From contig NZ_CP053697.2 of the NCBI RefSeq assembly GCF_013200955.2, forward strand, positions 3,782,001 to 3,846,000: DNA of 64,000 nt, read 5' to 3'. This document shows positions 1-9,727 of this stretch, one piece after another. A model generated the notes under the pieces. That model did no database searches, was not told where the DNA came from, and saw only the letters and a program-made list of their open reading frames with translations. This stretch comes from Pseudomonas campi (lineage in GTDB: Bacteria > Pseudomonadota > Gammaproteobacteria > Pseudomonadales > Pseudomonadaceae). The first letter of the stretch is position 1, and every line of letters begins with the position of its first letter. Made by a program: the position numbers and the translations under genes.

Positions 1-1492
1 CGTAGCGCAGGCCCGAGGCGATGAGGATCTTCTTCACCCCCGGCAGCGCACGAGCACTGCGATACAGCTGGATCAGGCTGGAGTGATCGGTGTTCAGGTT
101 CGGGCAGATGCCAGGGAACACGCAGGACGGCTTGCGGCACGCGGACTCGATTTCCGGGCTCTTGCAGGCGATGCGGTACATGTTGGCGGTTGGCCCGCCG
201 AGGTCGGAAATCACCCCGGTGAAGCCCGGTACCTTGTCGCGGATTTCTTCGATCTCGCGGATGATCGACTCTTCCGAGCGGTTCTGGATGATGCGGCCTT
301 CGTGCTCGGTGATCGAACAGAAGGTGCAGCCGCCGAAGCAGCCACGCATGATGTTGACCGAGAAACGGATCATCTCGTAGGCCGGGATCTTTTCCTTGCC
401 ATACGCCGGGTGCGGAATGCGCTGATAGGGCATGCCGAACACGTAGTCCATCTCTTCGGTGGTCATCGGGATGGGTGGCGGGTTGAACCACACGTCCACC
501 TCGCCATGCTTCTGCACCAGCGCGCGGGCGTTGCCCGGGTTGGTTTCCAGGTGCAGCACGCGGTTGGCGTGGGCGTAGAGGACCGGGTCGTTGCGCACCT
601 TTTCCATCGACGGCAGGCGGATCACGGTCTTGGCCCGGGTCATCCGCGGGCTGGGCAGCAGGTCGACGACCTTGGCCTCGTTCGGGTCTTCGACCGGGCC
701 CTTTTCCTGCTCGATGGCGCAGGCCTGGGTGTCCTGGGTGTTGACGTAGGGGTTGATGATCTTGTCGACCTTGCCCGGGCGGTCGATACGGGTGGAGTCC
801 ACCTCGTACCAGCCCTGCGGCGTATCGCGGCGAATGAATGCGGTGCCGCGCACATCGGTGATCTCTTCGATCTTCTGGCCGAATGACAGGCGCTGAGCCA
901 CTTCGACGATGGCCCGCTCGGCGTTGCCGTACAGCAGGATATCGGCGCAGGCATCGATCAGAATCGAGTTGCGCACCTTGTCCTGCCAGTAATCGTAGTG
1001 GGCGATGCGGCGCAGCGAAGCCTCGATGCCGCCGAGCACGATCGGTACGTGCTTGTAGGCTTCCTTGCAGCGCTGGCTGTACACCAGGCTGGCGCGATCC
1101 GGACGCGAGCCGGCCAGGCCGCCGGGGGTGTAGGCGTCGTCGGAGCGGATCTTCTTGTCGGCGGTGTAGCGGTTGATCATCGAGTCCATGTTGCCGGCCG
1201 CAACGCCGAAGAACAGGTTGGGCTCGCCAAGCTTCATGAAATCGTCTTTCGACTGCCAGTTCGGCTGGGCGATGATGCCCACGCGAAAACCCTGGGCTTC
1301 GAGCAGACGGCCGATGATGGCCATGCCGAACGACGGATGATCCACATAAGCGTCACCGGTGACGATGATGATGTCGCAACTGTCCCAGCCGAGCTGATCC
1401 ATCTCTTCCCGGCTCATGGGCAGGAAAGGTGCAGGACCGAAACACTCGGCCCAGTACTTGGGATAGTCGAACAGCGGCTTGGCAGCTTGCAT
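1..1492 (-). CDS. ygiQ: YgiQ family radical SAM protein (3' end outside the window)
   Basis: The reading frame starts at the ATG at 1492 and runs off the left edge, so about 497 codons are present; E. coli YgiQ has roughly 740 residues. The N-terminal part is the UPF0313 region. It is followed by the radical SAM signature C-x3-C-x2-C at Cys385, Cys389 and Cys392 (GCFGGCTFC), which would bind the 4Fe-4S cluster that cleaves S-adenosylmethionine. The substrate of this family is not established, so only the reaction class can be given. It is divergent from nicD with about 200 bases between the starts. Family assignment is firm; function is unknown. Confidence 0.93.
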   Translation of the reverse strand, partial: MQAAKPLFDYPKYWAECFGPAPFLPMSREEMDQLGWDSCDIIIVTGDAYVDHPSFGMAIIGRLLEAQGFRVGIIAQPNWQSKDDFMKLGEPNLFFGVAAGNMDSMINRYTADKKIRSDDAYTPGGLAGSRPDRASLVYSQRCKEAYKHVPIVLGGIEASLRRIAHYDYWQDKVRNSILIDACADILLYGNAERAIVEVAQRLSFGQKIEEITDVRGTAFIRRDTPQGWYEVDSTRIDRPGKVDKIINPYVNTQDTQACAIEQEKGPVEDPNEAKVVDLLPSPRMTRAKTVIRLPSMEKVRNDPVLYAHANRVLHLETNPGNARALVQKHGEVDVWFNPPPIPMTTEEMDYVFGMPYQRIPHPAYGKEKIPAYEMIRFSVNIMRGCFGGCTFCSITEHEGRIIQNRSEESIIREIEEIRDKVPGFTGVISDLGGPTANMYRIACKSPEIESACRKPSCVFPGICPNLNTDHSSLIQLYRSARALPGVKKILIASGLRY

Positions 1493-1607
1493 CGGGATGA
1501 CCAGCAGGGATTTTCAGGGGCGCGGAATATAGCACAAAAAACGTACAGAGACCGAGCCCCGGACTCAGGTTAACGGCAATCTGCAACAAGCGTTTGACTG
1601 GTCGGTT

Positions 1608-1637
1608 TTGTGATCACCAACAGCTTACGCCTATACT
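1608..1637 (+). promoter_or_regulatory. Candidate sigma-70 promoter for nicD
   Basis: TTGTGA at 1608-1613 and TATACT at 1632-1637 are separated by 18 bases, about 55 bases before the nicD start. The -10 hexamer is good and the -35 is weak. Assignment is by inspection only. Confidence 0.4.
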
Positions 1638-1692
1638 CGGGCAAAGACTTTCACAGCCCGGCCTGAGCGCCCGGGCTCAAGGAGCGTAAACG

Positions 1693-3603
1693 GTGCGGCG
1701 CACAGTCTTGCAAGTATTCCTGTGGGCCTGCCTGGCGAGCCTTGGCGGCCAGCTGATGGCGGCACCGATTCTGCTGCAGGCCAGCAGCAGCGGACAGCAA
1801 CTGAACGGGCAGATCGAGCTGCTGGAGGATGCCGGCGGCCAGCTGCGCATTGCCGACATGGCCGACCCGGCCGTGCAACAGCGCTTCGTGCCTGCGGCGG
1901 GCAAGGCCAGCGTCGGCCAGAGCCGCCACCCCTGGTGGATCAAGGTCAGCCTGCAGGCTGCTAGCGATGCGCCACGCCAGTGGTGGCTGGAGGTCGGCTC
2001 GGTCACCCAGCTCGATCTGCGCCTCTACCTGCCGAACGGCACGGGCGCCTGGCAGGTGCGTGAGTCCGGCCAGCGCGTCAACTATCAGCGCGGACGCGAC
2101 CACGACTACCGGCACATGCTGTTCAAGCTACCGGAGCTGGGCCAGGAGCCACTGACGCTCTATCTGCGCAGCTACGACCCGGCCGGCAACTCATTTCCCC
2201 TGCGCGCCTGGCAACTGGATGACCTGACCCAGCTGGCGACCGAAGAAAACCTGGCCCTCGGCGTGGTCTACGGCATCATCGCCGCCCTGCTGCTGTACAA
2301 CCTGTTCATCTTCTTCAGCCTGCGCGACTCGGCCTACTTCTGGTATGTGCTGACCACCGCCGGCGCCCTGCTGATGATCCTCAGCATGAGCGGCCACGGC
2401 TTCCAGTACCTCTGGCCGAACCATCCGGTGCCTTTCTGGCTGGACCGCATCACCCTGCCCTCGATCTGGGGCTTCTGCGCCTGTCGCTTTACCCAGACCC
2501 TGCTGCAGACCCGCAGCCATGTGCGCTGGGCCCATTACCTGCTGAGCTTTGCCTGCATCTGCTATGTCCTGGCGATTACCCTTGAAGGCCTGGGGCAACG
2601 CCATAGCGCCGCCTGGCTAATCGCCCTGCTGTCCCTGACCAGCATTCCGGCAGCCCTTGGTTCGGCAGTGATTCGCTGGCGCCAGGGCTACTTCCCCGCC
2701 CTGCTCTACCTCTGCGGCTACGGCCTGATCCTCGGCAGCATCAGCCTGGCGCTGATGCGCGCCACCGGCCTGGTGCAGCCAGCCGCGTGGAATGCCTACG
2801 TCTTCCCGTTGTCGGTAGCCGCCGAATCGATCCTGTTCTCCTTCGCCCTGGCCTACCGCATCCAGACCCTCAAGCAGGAGCGCGCCCGCGCCCTGGAGCA
2901 GGCCGATCGTGAAAAGACCGCGCGCCTGGCACATATCCAGGCCAGTAGCGAAGAGCTGAAAAGCGCTGTCGAGCTGCGCACGGCCGAACTGGCGCAAGCC
3001 AACCAGCAGCTCTGCGAGCGTGAACATGCGCTCCAGCATGCGGCTTTCCACGACCCGCTGACCGAGCTGCCCAATCGGCGCTACCTGATCGAAAAAGTCG
3101 ATACCGCCCTGGCCGACGCCCAGCGCCGCGGCGAGTCGGTCGCCCTGATGCTGGTCGACCTCGATCACTTCAAGCCGATCAATGACAGCTACGGCCACGA
3201 CGCCGGCGACCTGATGCTGCGCAGCATCGGCCAGCGCCTGCGCGAGCATGTGCGCACCAATGACATGGTCGCGCGCCTGGGTGGCGATGAGTTCGCCGTA
3301 CTGATCTGCGGGGCCGATGCCGAAGCCCACACCCAGGAAATCGCCGCACGCCTGCTCGATGAATTGGCCAGGCCGGTGCTTTATGGGGCCAATCGCCTGG
3401 CCGTGACCATCAGCATCGGCGCGGCGCTCTATCCGCAGCACGCCGAGCAGTTCGCCGGGTTGTACAAGTCCGCCGACGAAGCCCTGTACAAGGCCAAGCA
3501 GCAGGGCCGCTCGGGCTTCGTCATGCAGGGCGGTGACGGCAACCTGAGCCAGCAGGAGTGCCTGCAGCTGGACGTACTCAAGGTGCCCAGCGGGCTGCTC
3601 TGA
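1693..3603 (+). CDS. nicD: Membrane diguanylate cyclase, 7TMR-DISM sensor (NicD-like)
   Basis: This 636-residue protein makes cyclic di-GMP from two GTP. It starts with GTG, preceded by AAGGAG at 1680-1685. A signal peptide (about residues 1-23) leads into a periplasmic 7TMR-DISM extracellular domain, then seven membrane segments (about 185-400), a coiled coil (about 395-445) and a C-terminal GGDEF domain. The active-site GGDEF is intact at 530-534. An RxxD inhibitory site lies exactly five residues upstream (RTND, 521-524), so product inhibition is expected. Its position next to ygiQ and alr matches PA4929 (NicD), known in P. aeruginosa for nutrient-induced biofilm dispersion. Orthology is inferred from domain order and neighbours. 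Confidence 0.88.
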   Translation: MRRTVLQVFLWACLASLGGQLMAAPILLQASSSGQQLNGQIELLEDAGGQLRIADMADPAVQQRFVPAAGKASVGQSRHPWWIKVSLQAASDAPRQWWLEVGSVTQLDLRLYLPNGTGAWQVRESGQRVNYQRGRDHDYRHMLFKLPELGQEPLTLYLRSYDPAGNSFPLRAWQLDDLTQLATEENLALGVVYGIIAALLLYNLFIFFSLRDSAYFWYVLTTAGALLMILSMSGHGFQYLWPNHPVPFWLDRITLPSIWGFCACRFTQTLLQTRSHVRWAHYLLSFACICYVLAITLEGLGQRHSAAWLIALLSLTSIPAALGSAVIRWRQGYFPALLYLCGYGLILGSISLALMRATGLVQPAAWNAYVFPLSVAAESILFSFALAYRIQTLKQERARALEQADREKTARLAHIQASSEELKSAVELRTAELAQANQQLCEREHALQHAAFHDPLTELPNRRYLIEKVDTALADAQRRGESVALMLVDLDHFKPINDSYGHDAGDLMLRSIGQRLREHVRTNDMVARLGGDEFAVLICGADAEAHTQEIAARLLDELARPVLYGANRLAVTISIGAALYPQHAEQFAGLYKSADEALYKAKQQGRSGFVMQGGDGNLSQQECLQLDVLKVPSGLL

Positions 3604-3609
3604 GGCTGA

Positions 3610-4686
3610 TCAGCCCAGATAACGGCGTGGCACCCGCGCGGTGACCTTGGTCAGCAGCTCGTAACCAATGGTGCCGGCGGCCTGGGCCACTTCGTCGACC
3701 GGCAACTGCGCGCCCCACAACTCCACTGCGTCACCGACCTGCGCCTCAGGCAGATCGGTCAGGTCGACCGCCAGCATATCCATCGACACCCGCCCGACCA
3801 GCGCCGCGCGCTGGCCGCCCACCAGTAGCGGCGTGCCGCTCGGTGCATGGCGCGGATAGCCATCGGCATAGCCGCAGCTGACCGTACCAATCCGCGACGG
3901 CCGTTCGGCAACCCAGCTGGCGCCATAGCCGACGCTTTCGCCGACCGCCACCTCGCGCACGCCGATCAGTTGCGCACTCAGCGTCATCACCGGTTTGAGC
4001 CCCAGCTCGGCGGCGCTCAGATCGGCAAACGGGGTGGCGCCATAGAGCATGATGCCGGGGCGCAGCCAGTCCATGTGCGCTGCTGGAATGGTCAGCAGGG
4101 CCGCCGAGTTGGCCAGGCTGCGCTGGTCGAAGTCGAGATCGAGCAGCTCGAGGAAGGTCTCGACCTGCTGCTCGATCAGCGGATGGCCACGCTCATCGGC
4201 ACAGGCGAAGTGGCTGAGCAGGTTCAGCTCGGCCACCTGCGCCGCGCCGCGCAGGCGTGCATGGGCAGCACGCACGGCCGCCGGCGTCAGCCCCAGGCGA
4301 TGCATGCCGCTATCCAGCTTGAGCCAGACATTCAACGGCCGCGGCAACTGGGCGGCCAATAGCGCGGCGATTTGTTCTTCACCCTGCACCACCAGATCCA
4401 GGCGCAGCTGTGCGGCAATCGGCAGCTCCTCGGCGGCAAAGCAGCCCTCCAGCAACAGGATGCGCGCCTCGCCATGCATGGCACGCACCTCGGCAGCCTC
4501 TTCCAGGCTGGCGACGGCAAAGCCGTCGGCCACGTCATGCAGGGCCGTGACCACCTCGCGCACGCCATGCCCATAGGCATTCGCCTTGACCACGGCAAAC
4601 GCCTCACGCCCCGGTGCACAGCGCTTGGCCAGGGCATAGTTATGACGGATGGCGGCCAGATCGATGGTGGCAACTAGAGGACGCAT
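3610..4686 (-). CDS. alr: Alanine racemase
   Basis: The enzyme interconverts L- and D-alanine using pyridoxal phosphate and supplies D-Ala for peptidoglycan. The chosen start gives 358 residues beginning MRPLVATIDLAAIRHN, the normal family length; the frame stays open upstream to 4773 but that extension has no family character. The PLP lysine is Lys34 in VVKANAYGHG. The second catalytic base should be the tyrosine of ESVGYGASW. The C-terminal beta domain (GYADGYPRHAP, GRVSMDM) is complete. It converges on nicD with six bases between stop codons. Pseudomonas often also has a catabolic dadX; the position beside dnaB favours the biosynthetic alr. Confidence 0.95.
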   Translation of the reverse strand: MRPLVATIDLAAIRHNYALAKRCAPGREAFAVVKANAYGHGVREVVTALHDVADGFAVASLEEAAEVRAMHGEARILLLEGCFAAEELPIAAQLRLDLVVQGEEQIAALLAAQLPRPLNVWLKLDSGMHRLGLTPAAVRAAHARLRGAAQVAELNLLSHFACADERGHPLIEQQVETFLELLDLDFDQRSLANSAALLTIPAAHMDWLRPGIMLYGATPFADLSAAELGLKPVMTLSAQLIGVREVAVGESVGYGASWVAERPSRIGTVSCGYADGYPRHAPSGTPLLVGGQRAALVGRVSMDMLAVDLTDLPEAQVGDAVELWGAQLPVDEVAQAAGTIGYELLTKVTARVPRRYLG

Positions 4687-4823
4687 GACGGGGCTCCACA
4701 GCAGGCTAAAGCCGAACATCTTAACCCGCAGCTCCCGGGCTGTAAGCGCCAGCCAGTCCAGCCAAACCCACACACCTGCGACACTGCGGTTGGCGACTCA
4801 GATTTAATCGCAGCGAGGCAAAA

Positions 4824-4849
4824 GCTACTGACAATAAGCTGTCAGTAGC
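4824..4849. promoter_or_regulatory. Perfect 10-bp inverted repeat, candidate operator
   Basis: GCTACTGACA (4824-4833) and TGTCAGTAGC (4840-4849) are exact reverse complements around a six-base spacer. The site lies between alr and the divergent VOC gene, about 90 bases before the VOC start. No T-run follows, so it is not a terminator. The two-fold symmetry and length suit a dimeric regulator; the WYL/HTH gene two genes downstream is the obvious candidate. Binding is inferred. Confidence 0.6.
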
Positions 4850-4936
4850 ACTCCCCTAGAGTGGGTTCCACAGGCTGAAACGCGCCGTCAGATACTGCCG
4901 TTGCCTGTCGCACCCCGACCTTCAAGGAGAGAGAAA

Positions 4937-5302
4937 ATGAATGCGATCAACTGGTTCGAACTATTTGTCAGTAACTTCGAGCGCGCCCGTGGCTTCTATG
5001 AACGCGCCCTGGCAACGCCGCTGGAGGTAATGGAGGGCATGGGCGGCCGCATGGCTCTGTTCCCCCATGCACAGGAAAGCGGTGTCGGTGGCTGCCTGAG
5101 CGAGTCAGCCGAGCAACAAAGTGGCATTGGCGGAACCCGCATCTACCTGAACGTCGAGGGTCAACTGGATGCCGTGGTGAATCGGGTGCCCTCGGCCGGG
5201 GGCGTGATCATCCATAGCAAGATGTCCATCGCGCCGCATGGCTTTATCGCTGTGATAAAAGACAGCGAAGGTAATGAAGTGGGCCTGCACAGCATGTCCT
5301 AA
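4937..5302 (+). CDS. VOC (glyoxalase/bleomycin-resistance fold) family protein
   Basis: A 121-residue single-domain protein of the vicinal oxygen chelate fold, seen from the pattern INWFELFVSNFERARGFYE near the start and the closing strand DSEGNEVGLHSM. The start at 4937 is preceded by AAGGAGA at 4924-4930, which decides it over the in-frame upstream codon at 4901. Proteins of this size act as dimers with a metal site between subunits; the substrate cannot be read from the sequence. It is followed 63 bases later by a WYL-type regulator in the same direction, so the two probably form an operon. The pair interrupts the alr-dnaB adjacency I recall from PAO1, suggesting an accessory insertion. 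Confidence 0.85.
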   Translation: MNAINWFELFVSNFERARGFYERALATPLEVMEGMGGRMALFPHAQESGVGGCLSESAEQQSGIGGTRIYLNVEGQLDAVVNRVPSAGGVIIHSKMSIAPHGFIAVIKDSEGNEVGLHSMS

Positions 5303-5365
5303 ACCCGCCAGTCCGGGCGGGCGTCAGCACGCCCGGCAATCCAGAGCGAGAGCACCTGAGGCAAC

Positions 5366-6067
5366 ATGAGGCGCGCCGACCGTCTATTTCAGATCGTGCA
5401 GTTTCTGCGCAGCCGCCGCCTGACCACCGCCCAGTGGCTGGCCGAGCGCCTGCAAGTATCGGTGCGCACGATTTATCGCGACATCCAGGATCTCTCCCTT
5501 TCCGGAGTCCCGCTGGAAGGTGAAGCCGGTGTCGGCTACGTGCTGCGCCAACCGATGGATTTGCCACCCTTGATGTTCGAGCGCGAGGAGATAGAAGCGT
5601 TGCTCGTGGGCGCACGCATGGTCAAAGCCTGGGCGGATCCACAACTGCAGCGGGCTGCCGAGTCGGCACTGGCGAAGATCCACAGCGTGCTACCCAACGA
5701 GCTGCGCGATGAGCTCAATCGCAACCAGCTGTTTGCCCCCGAAACCAATCCGTATCCGGTGCACTGGCTCGGCCAACTGCGCCAGGCCATTCGCCAGCGT
5801 CACAAACTGCTGATCAATTACCGCGATGAACGCGGAGAAACCAGTCAACGCTGCATCTGGCCGCTAGGGCTGTTCTTCTGGGGGCAAACCTGGACCTTGT
5901 GCAGCTGGTGTGAGCTACGCAACGACTTTCGCAACTTCCGCATCGACCGAGTGGAGCAGCTGCAGGACCGCGCGGAAACCTTTGCACAGGTTGAAGGCCA
6001 ACGCCTGGAGGACTACCTCAAACCTTATCTAGGCGAGCAGGCTAATGCACCGCTGTACAAGAGCTAA
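5366..6067 (+). CDS. YafY-type HTH/WYL transcriptional regulator
   Basis: A 233-residue regulator. Residues 1-60 form a DeoR-like helix-turn-helix (HTH_11: RLTTAQWLAERLQVSVRTIYRDIQ split across helix and wing). Residues about 135-210 form a WYL domain, a ligand-sensing SH3-like module. The name-giving tripeptide reads WTL here (GQTWTLCSW), and the following FRNFRIDRV motif is conserved. It lies just downstream of the VOC gene and, by family habit, probably controls it through the perfect inverted repeat at 4824-4849. The ATG at 5366 has only a weak ribosome-binding site. Ligand and direction of control are unknown. Confidence 0.85.
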   Translation: MRRADRLFQIVQFLRSRRLTTAQWLAERLQVSVRTIYRDIQDLSLSGVPLEGEAGVGYVLRQPMDLPPLMFEREEIEALLVGARMVKAWADPQLQRAAESALAKIHSVLPNELRDELNRNQLFAPETNPYPVHWLGQLRQAIRQRHKLLINYRDERGETSQRCIWPLGLFFWGQTWTLCSWCELRNDFRNFRIDRVEQLQDRAETFAQVEGQRLEDYLKPYLGEQANAPLYKS

Positions 6068-6099
6068 ACGCCTGAAGGTCGCGACCTAGAAAAGGCAGA

Positions 6100-7494
6100 T
6101 TACTCGTCGTCGAACTGGTAGCTACCCGGTGCCAGATTCTCGAAGCGCGAGTACTTGCCGAGGAAGGCCAGCCGCGCCGTACCCAGGGGGCCGTTACGCT
6201 GCTTGCCGATGATGATCTCGGCCACGCCCTTGTACTCGGTCTCCGGGTGATAGACCTCGTCGCGGTAGACGAACATGATGATGTCGGCGTCCTGCTCGAT
6301 CGCTCCGGATTCGCGCAAGTCGGAGTTGATCGGGCGCTTGTTCGGCCGCTGTTCGAGGCCCCGGTTGAGCTGCGACAGGGCAATCACCGGGCAGTTGAAT
6401 TCCTTGGCCAGGCCCTTGAGCGAGCGCGAGATCTCGGAGATCTCGTTGACCCGGTTGTCGCCGCTGGAACCGGGGATCTGCATCAGCTGCAGGTAGTCGA
6501 CCATGATCAGGCCGATCTCGCCGTGCTCGCGGGCCAGGCGGCGGGTACGCGCGCGCATTTCCGAGGGGCTGATGCCGGCGGTATCGTCGATGAACAGCTT
6601 GCGGTCGTTGAGCAGGTTGACCGCCGAGGTCAGGCGCGGCCAATCGTCGTCGTCCAGGCGGCCGGCGCGCACCTTGGTCTGGTCGATGCGCCCCAGCGAG
6701 GCGAGCATACGAATGACGATGGATTCAGAGGGCATTTCCAGGGAGTAGACCAGGATCGCCTTGTCGCTGCGCATCAGGGCGTTCTCCACCAGGTTCATGG
6801 CGAAGGTGGTCTTACCCATGGACGGACGGCCGGCGACGATGACCATGTCGGCCGGCTGCAGGCCGCTGGTCAAGTTGTCCAGGTCGTTGAAGCCGGTGGA
6901 CAGGCCGGTGATCGCGTCGCCGGCATTGAACAGCGAGTCGATACGGTCGATGGCCTTGACCAGGATTTCGTTGATGCCCACCGGGCCGCCGGTCTTCGGC
7001 CGCGCCTCGGCAATCTGGAAGATCAGGCGTTCGGCCTCGTCGAGGATTTCCTCGCCGGTACGGCCTTGCGGCGCATAGGCACTGTCGGCGATCTCCGAGC
7101 TGATGCCGATCAGTTGGCGCAGGGTCGCACGTTCGCGAATGATCTGCGCATAGGCCTTGATGTTGGCCACCGACGGCGTGTTCTTCGCCAGCTCACCGAG
7201 ATAGGCCAGGCCGCCGACCTGTGACAACTGGCCTTCCTTGTCCAGTTGCTCGGACAGGGTCACCACGTCGAACGGTGAGTTGCGCTCGGCCAGCTTGAAG
7301 ATGGCACGGAAGATCAGGCGATGGTCATGCCGGTAGAAGTCGCCATCGGAGACCTGGTCGAGCACTCGCTCCCAGGCGTTGTTGTCCAGCATCAGGCCGC
7401 CCAGCACGGCCTGCTCGGCCTCGATGGAATGCGGCGGCACCTTGAGTGCGGCGGTTTCCAGATCGTACTGTTGAGGGACGCTGATGTCGTTCAT
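6100..7494 (-). CDS. dnaB: Replicative DNA helicase DnaB
   Basis: A 464-residue hexameric ATPase that unwinds DNA 5' to 3' at the replication fork. The N-terminal DnaB domain (about 20-125) binds primase. The RecA-like motor follows, with Walker A GRPSMGKTT near residue 225, MVDYLQLM as the Walker B region, and the arginine-bearing C-terminal segment ESGAIEQDADIIMFVYRDE. Length and motifs are typical and no intein is present. It follows the ribosomal S6-S18-L9 operon on the same strand, but a terminator at 7558-7600 separates them, so it probably has its own promoter in 7495-7557. Confidence 0.97.
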   Translation of the reverse strand: MNDISVPQQYDLETAALKVPPHSIEAEQAVLGGLMLDNNAWERVLDQVSDGDFYRHDHRLIFRAIFKLAERNSPFDVVTLSEQLDKEGQLSQVGGLAYLGELAKNTPSVANIKAYAQIIRERATLRQLIGISSEIADSAYAPQGRTGEEILDEAERLIFQIAEARPKTGGPVGINEILVKAIDRIDSLFNAGDAITGLSTGFNDLDNLTSGLQPADMVIVAGRPSMGKTTFAMNLVENALMRSDKAILVYSLEMPSESIVIRMLASLGRIDQTKVRAGRLDDDDWPRLTSAVNLLNDRKLFIDDTAGISPSEMRARTRRLAREHGEIGLIMVDYLQLMQIPGSSGDNRVNEISEISRSLKGLAKEFNCPVIALSQLNRGLEQRPNKRPINSDLRESGAIEQDADIIMFVYRDEVYHPETEYKGVAEIIIGKQRNGPLGTARLAFLGKYSRFENLAPGSYQFDDE

Positions 7495-7557
7495 GGCACC
7501 TGTACTTCCAAAGCGTGGAGGCTTTTACAAACGCATGTTTTGCAAAAGGCTCTGCTG

Positions 7558-7600
7558 AAAAAACAACGGGCACGACACTGCTAATGCAATGTCGCGCCCG
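7558..7600 (-). terminator. Rho-independent terminator after rplI
   Basis: On the minus strand CGGGCGCGACA and TGTCGTGCCCG form an 11-bp stem with one mismatch around a 12-base loop. TTGTTTTTT follows. It lies 48 bases past the rplI stop codon and ends the rpsF operon before dnaB. Confidence 0.85.
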
Positions 7601-7647
7601 ATTGTCAGCAGGCCTGCGCCGGAGCGCAAGCCCGCAAGCCGGCTGAC

Positions 7648-8094
7648 TTAGGCAGCTACGACCACAACCTTAACGGTTGCTTCAACGTCGGTGTGCAGGT
7701 GCACAGCTACGTCGAATTCGCCGATGTGGCGAATGGTGCCGTTCGGCAGACGCACTTCAGACTTAGCCACTTCAACGCCGGAGGCGGTCAGGGCATCAGC
7801 GATGTCGTGGGTACCGATCGAGCCGAACAGCTTGCCTTCGTCGCCAGCGCTGGCAGTGATGGTCACTTCCAGTTCGGCCAGTTGGGCAGCGCGAGCTTCG
7901 GCAGAAGCTTTCTTGTCAGCAGCAGCTTTTTCCAGCTCGGCGCGACGCGCTTCGAACGCAGCAACGTTCTCGGCGGTGGCAGCAGTAGCTTTGCCTTGCG
8001 GCAGCAGGTAGTTACGGCCGTAACCGGCTTTAACGTTGACCTTGTCGCCCAGGTTGCCCAGGTTGGCGATTTTTTCCAGCAGGATAACTTCCAT
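7648..8094 (-). CDS. rplI: 50S ribosomal protein L9
   Basis: A 148-residue primary 23S rRNA-binding protein. The N-terminal domain carries the L9 signature (GxxVxVKxGYxRNYLxPxGKA, residues about 13-32), followed by the long connecting helix (about 40-75) and the C-terminal RNA-binding domain. It is the last gene of rpsF-rpsR-membrane protein-rplI, 21 bases after the preceding gene, and is followed by a clear terminator. Confidence 0.97.
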   Translation of the reverse strand: MEVILLEKIANLGNLGDKVNVKAGYGRNYLLPQGKATAATAENVAAFEARRAELEKAAADKKASAEARAAQLAELEVTITASAGDEGKLFGSIGTHDIADALTASGVEVAKSEVRLPNGTIRHIGEFDVAVHLHTDVEATVKVVVVAA

Positions 8095-8115
8095 TTGGGT
8101 CTTACCTCTTAACTT

Positions 8116-8988
8116 TTAACCTTCACCGTTCGCGGGGCCGGCGCCGTTCTTGCGCGCCAGGCGACCACGAAAATCAAACAGGCCATCCAGAACAGCCAAC
8201 AGACAGATCAAATTACCGCCCAGCAGCACCGCCACATACAGACCGATTTTCCAGAAGCTCGAGAGCCCCTTCATTTCGATCAGACCGTGCCCCAGGGCTA
8301 GCCCTGCAACCAGCAACGGCACCGCGCAAATGGTCGCCAGCATCGGTACATCGGTACCTTGCAGCGGCATCAGCACTCCAGCCAGCAGCACAATGGCAAG
8401 TGCTGGCGGGAGGCGCACGGCGCGAAACTCTTTACCGAAGCCACCCGGGTTGTACAACGAGGCCTGCCAGTACCGCGCCAACACCAGACAGAGAATGCTC
8501 GTCGCCTGAAAAGAAGAGGCGAGCAACCCGGTCAGGGTCGGAACCAGCGATGCCTGCATGTCAGCCAGTTGCTCAGCGGGCAATTTCGCCTCACTCCAGA
8601 ACTGCTTGGACGCTCCACGGAAAGCTTCCGCAAGCGACTCGACAAGCTCGGGAGAGGTGACGCTCAGCAACAAAGCGAACATCACGCCCAGCACCACACT
8701 GACCGCCAGCACCCAGGTCCAGGACGAGGTGGAGCGCAAAACCTGCGCCATCACCAGTGTGCCAGCCAGCGTCAGTGCGATCCCCGGATCACCGAGATAC
8801 CACCAGACAAAGGCAGGCAAACACGCCCAGATCAGGATGCCAACTGCATCGTTAAAGCCCCTTCGCAGCAGCACCAGGGCGCTCGCAGAGGCAGTCAACC
8901 AGAACAACAACGGCAATATTGCCGAACCGACCACCACCAGGGTGGCCTGCATGCGGCCGCGCATAATGAACTCAGCCAAAGCACGCAT
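8116..8988 (-). CDS. DUF2232-type multi-pass membrane protein in the S6/S18/L9 operon
   Basis: A 290-residue integral membrane protein with about eight hydrophobic segments (for example 15-45, 55-100, 160-190, 205-225, 245-275). It is the counterpart of PA4933 by position. In many Pseudomonas this gene sits between rpsR and rplI, and a YybS/DUF2232 assignment is the best fit I can give. No catalytic motif is visible and no function is known to me. It is 36 bases downstream of rpsR and 21 bases upstream of rplI, so it is translated from the ribosomal operon. Confidence 0.75.
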   Translation of the reverse strand: MRALAEFIMRGRMQATLVVVGSAILPLLFWLTASASALVLLRRGFNDAVGILIWACLPAFVWWYLGDPGIALTLAGTLVMAQVLRSTSSWTWVLAVSVVLGVMFALLLSVTSPELVESLAEAFRGASKQFWSEAKLPAEQLADMQASLVPTLTGLLASSFQATSILCLVLARYWQASLYNPGGFGKEFRAVRLPPALAIVLLAGVLMPLQGTDVPMLATICAVPLLVAGLALGHGLIEMKGLSSFWKIGLYVAVLLGGNLICLLAVLDGLFDFRGRLARKNGAGPANGEG

Positions 8989-9024
8989 GCGATCTATCTC
9001 TCAGCTATCAGATGCAACCCGATA

Positions 9025-9255
9025 TCAACGGCCGTGGCTGTCGGTGTAGGGCAGCAGGGCCAGGAAGCGGGCGCGCTTGATAGCGGTGGCCAGCTGACGC
9101 TGATAACGAGCCTTGGTACCGGTGATACGGCTAGGAACGATTTTGCCGGTTTCCGAGATGTAGGCTTTCAGGGTGTTGAGATCTTTGAAGTCGATCTCTT
9201 TCACCTCTTCAGCGGTGAAACGGCAGAACTTACGACGACGGAAGAAACGTGCCAT
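9025..9255 (-). CDS. rpsR: 30S ribosomal protein S18
   Basis: A complete 76-residue S18 beginning [13 protein letters not shown] and containing the conserved IDYKD-like stretch ([20 protein letters not shown]) and the [15 protein letters not shown] rRNA-binding helix. S18 forms a heterodimer with S6 on the platform of the small subunit. It is 28 bases downstream of rpsF. Confidence 0.97.
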   Translation of the reverse strand: MARFFRRRKFCRFTAEEVKEIDFKDLNTLKAYISETGKIVPSRITGTKARYQRQLATAIKRARFLALLPYTDSHGR

Positions 9256-9283
9256 GTAATTGGCTCCTCAATAGATCCGTGGA

Positions 9284-9706
9284 TTACTCGTCAGCGTTGT
9301 CGCTGTCGCTGCTATCGCTGTCATCGCCATCGGCGGAGTCAGCGTTATCAGGACGGTCACGACGCTCACGGCGCTCGCTGCGGTTTTCTTCAGCCTTGAG
9401 CATCTCGGACTGGCCGGTAACGGCTTCGTCGCGACGGATGACCAGGTTACGGATCACGGCATCGTTGTAACGGAAGTTGTCTTCCAGCTCAGCCAGGGCC
9501 TTGCCGCTGCACTCTACGTTCAGCATGACGTAGTGAGCCTTGTGGACGTTGTTGATGGCGTAAGCCAGCTGACGACGACCCCAATCTTCCAGACGATGTA
9601 CTTTGCCGCCGTCTTCTTCGATCAGCTTGGTGTAACGCTCAACCATGCCGCCGACTTGCTCGCTCTGGTCCGGGTGAACCAGAAAGATGATTTCGTAATG
9701 ACGCAT
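9284..9706 (-). CDS. rpsF: 30S ribosomal protein S6
   Basis: A 140-residue S6: the ferredoxin-like RNA-binding fold covers residues 1-95 (start [18 protein letters not shown]). A charged extension follows, with an R/E-rich segment and a final run of Asp, Ser and Glu. In E. coli the tail is glutamylated by RimK; here it ends in D/S repeats and a final ADE. It is the first gene of the operon, with AAGGAG at 9711-9716 as ribosome-binding site. Confidence 0.97.
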   Translation of the reverse strand: MRHYEIIFLVHPDQSEQVGGMVERYTKLIEEDGGKVHRLEDWGRRQLAYAINNVHKAHYVMLNVECSGKALAELEDNFRYNDAVIRNLVIRRDEAVTGQSEMLKAEENRSERRERRDRPDNADSADGDDSDSSDSDNADE

Positions 9707-9727
9707 AAATGCTCCTTACGGGTTGAA

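Noticed and set aside
4687..4773. 29-codon N-terminal extension of alr
   Set aside because: It lies outside the conserved alanine racemase start, and the 358-residue form has the normal family length.
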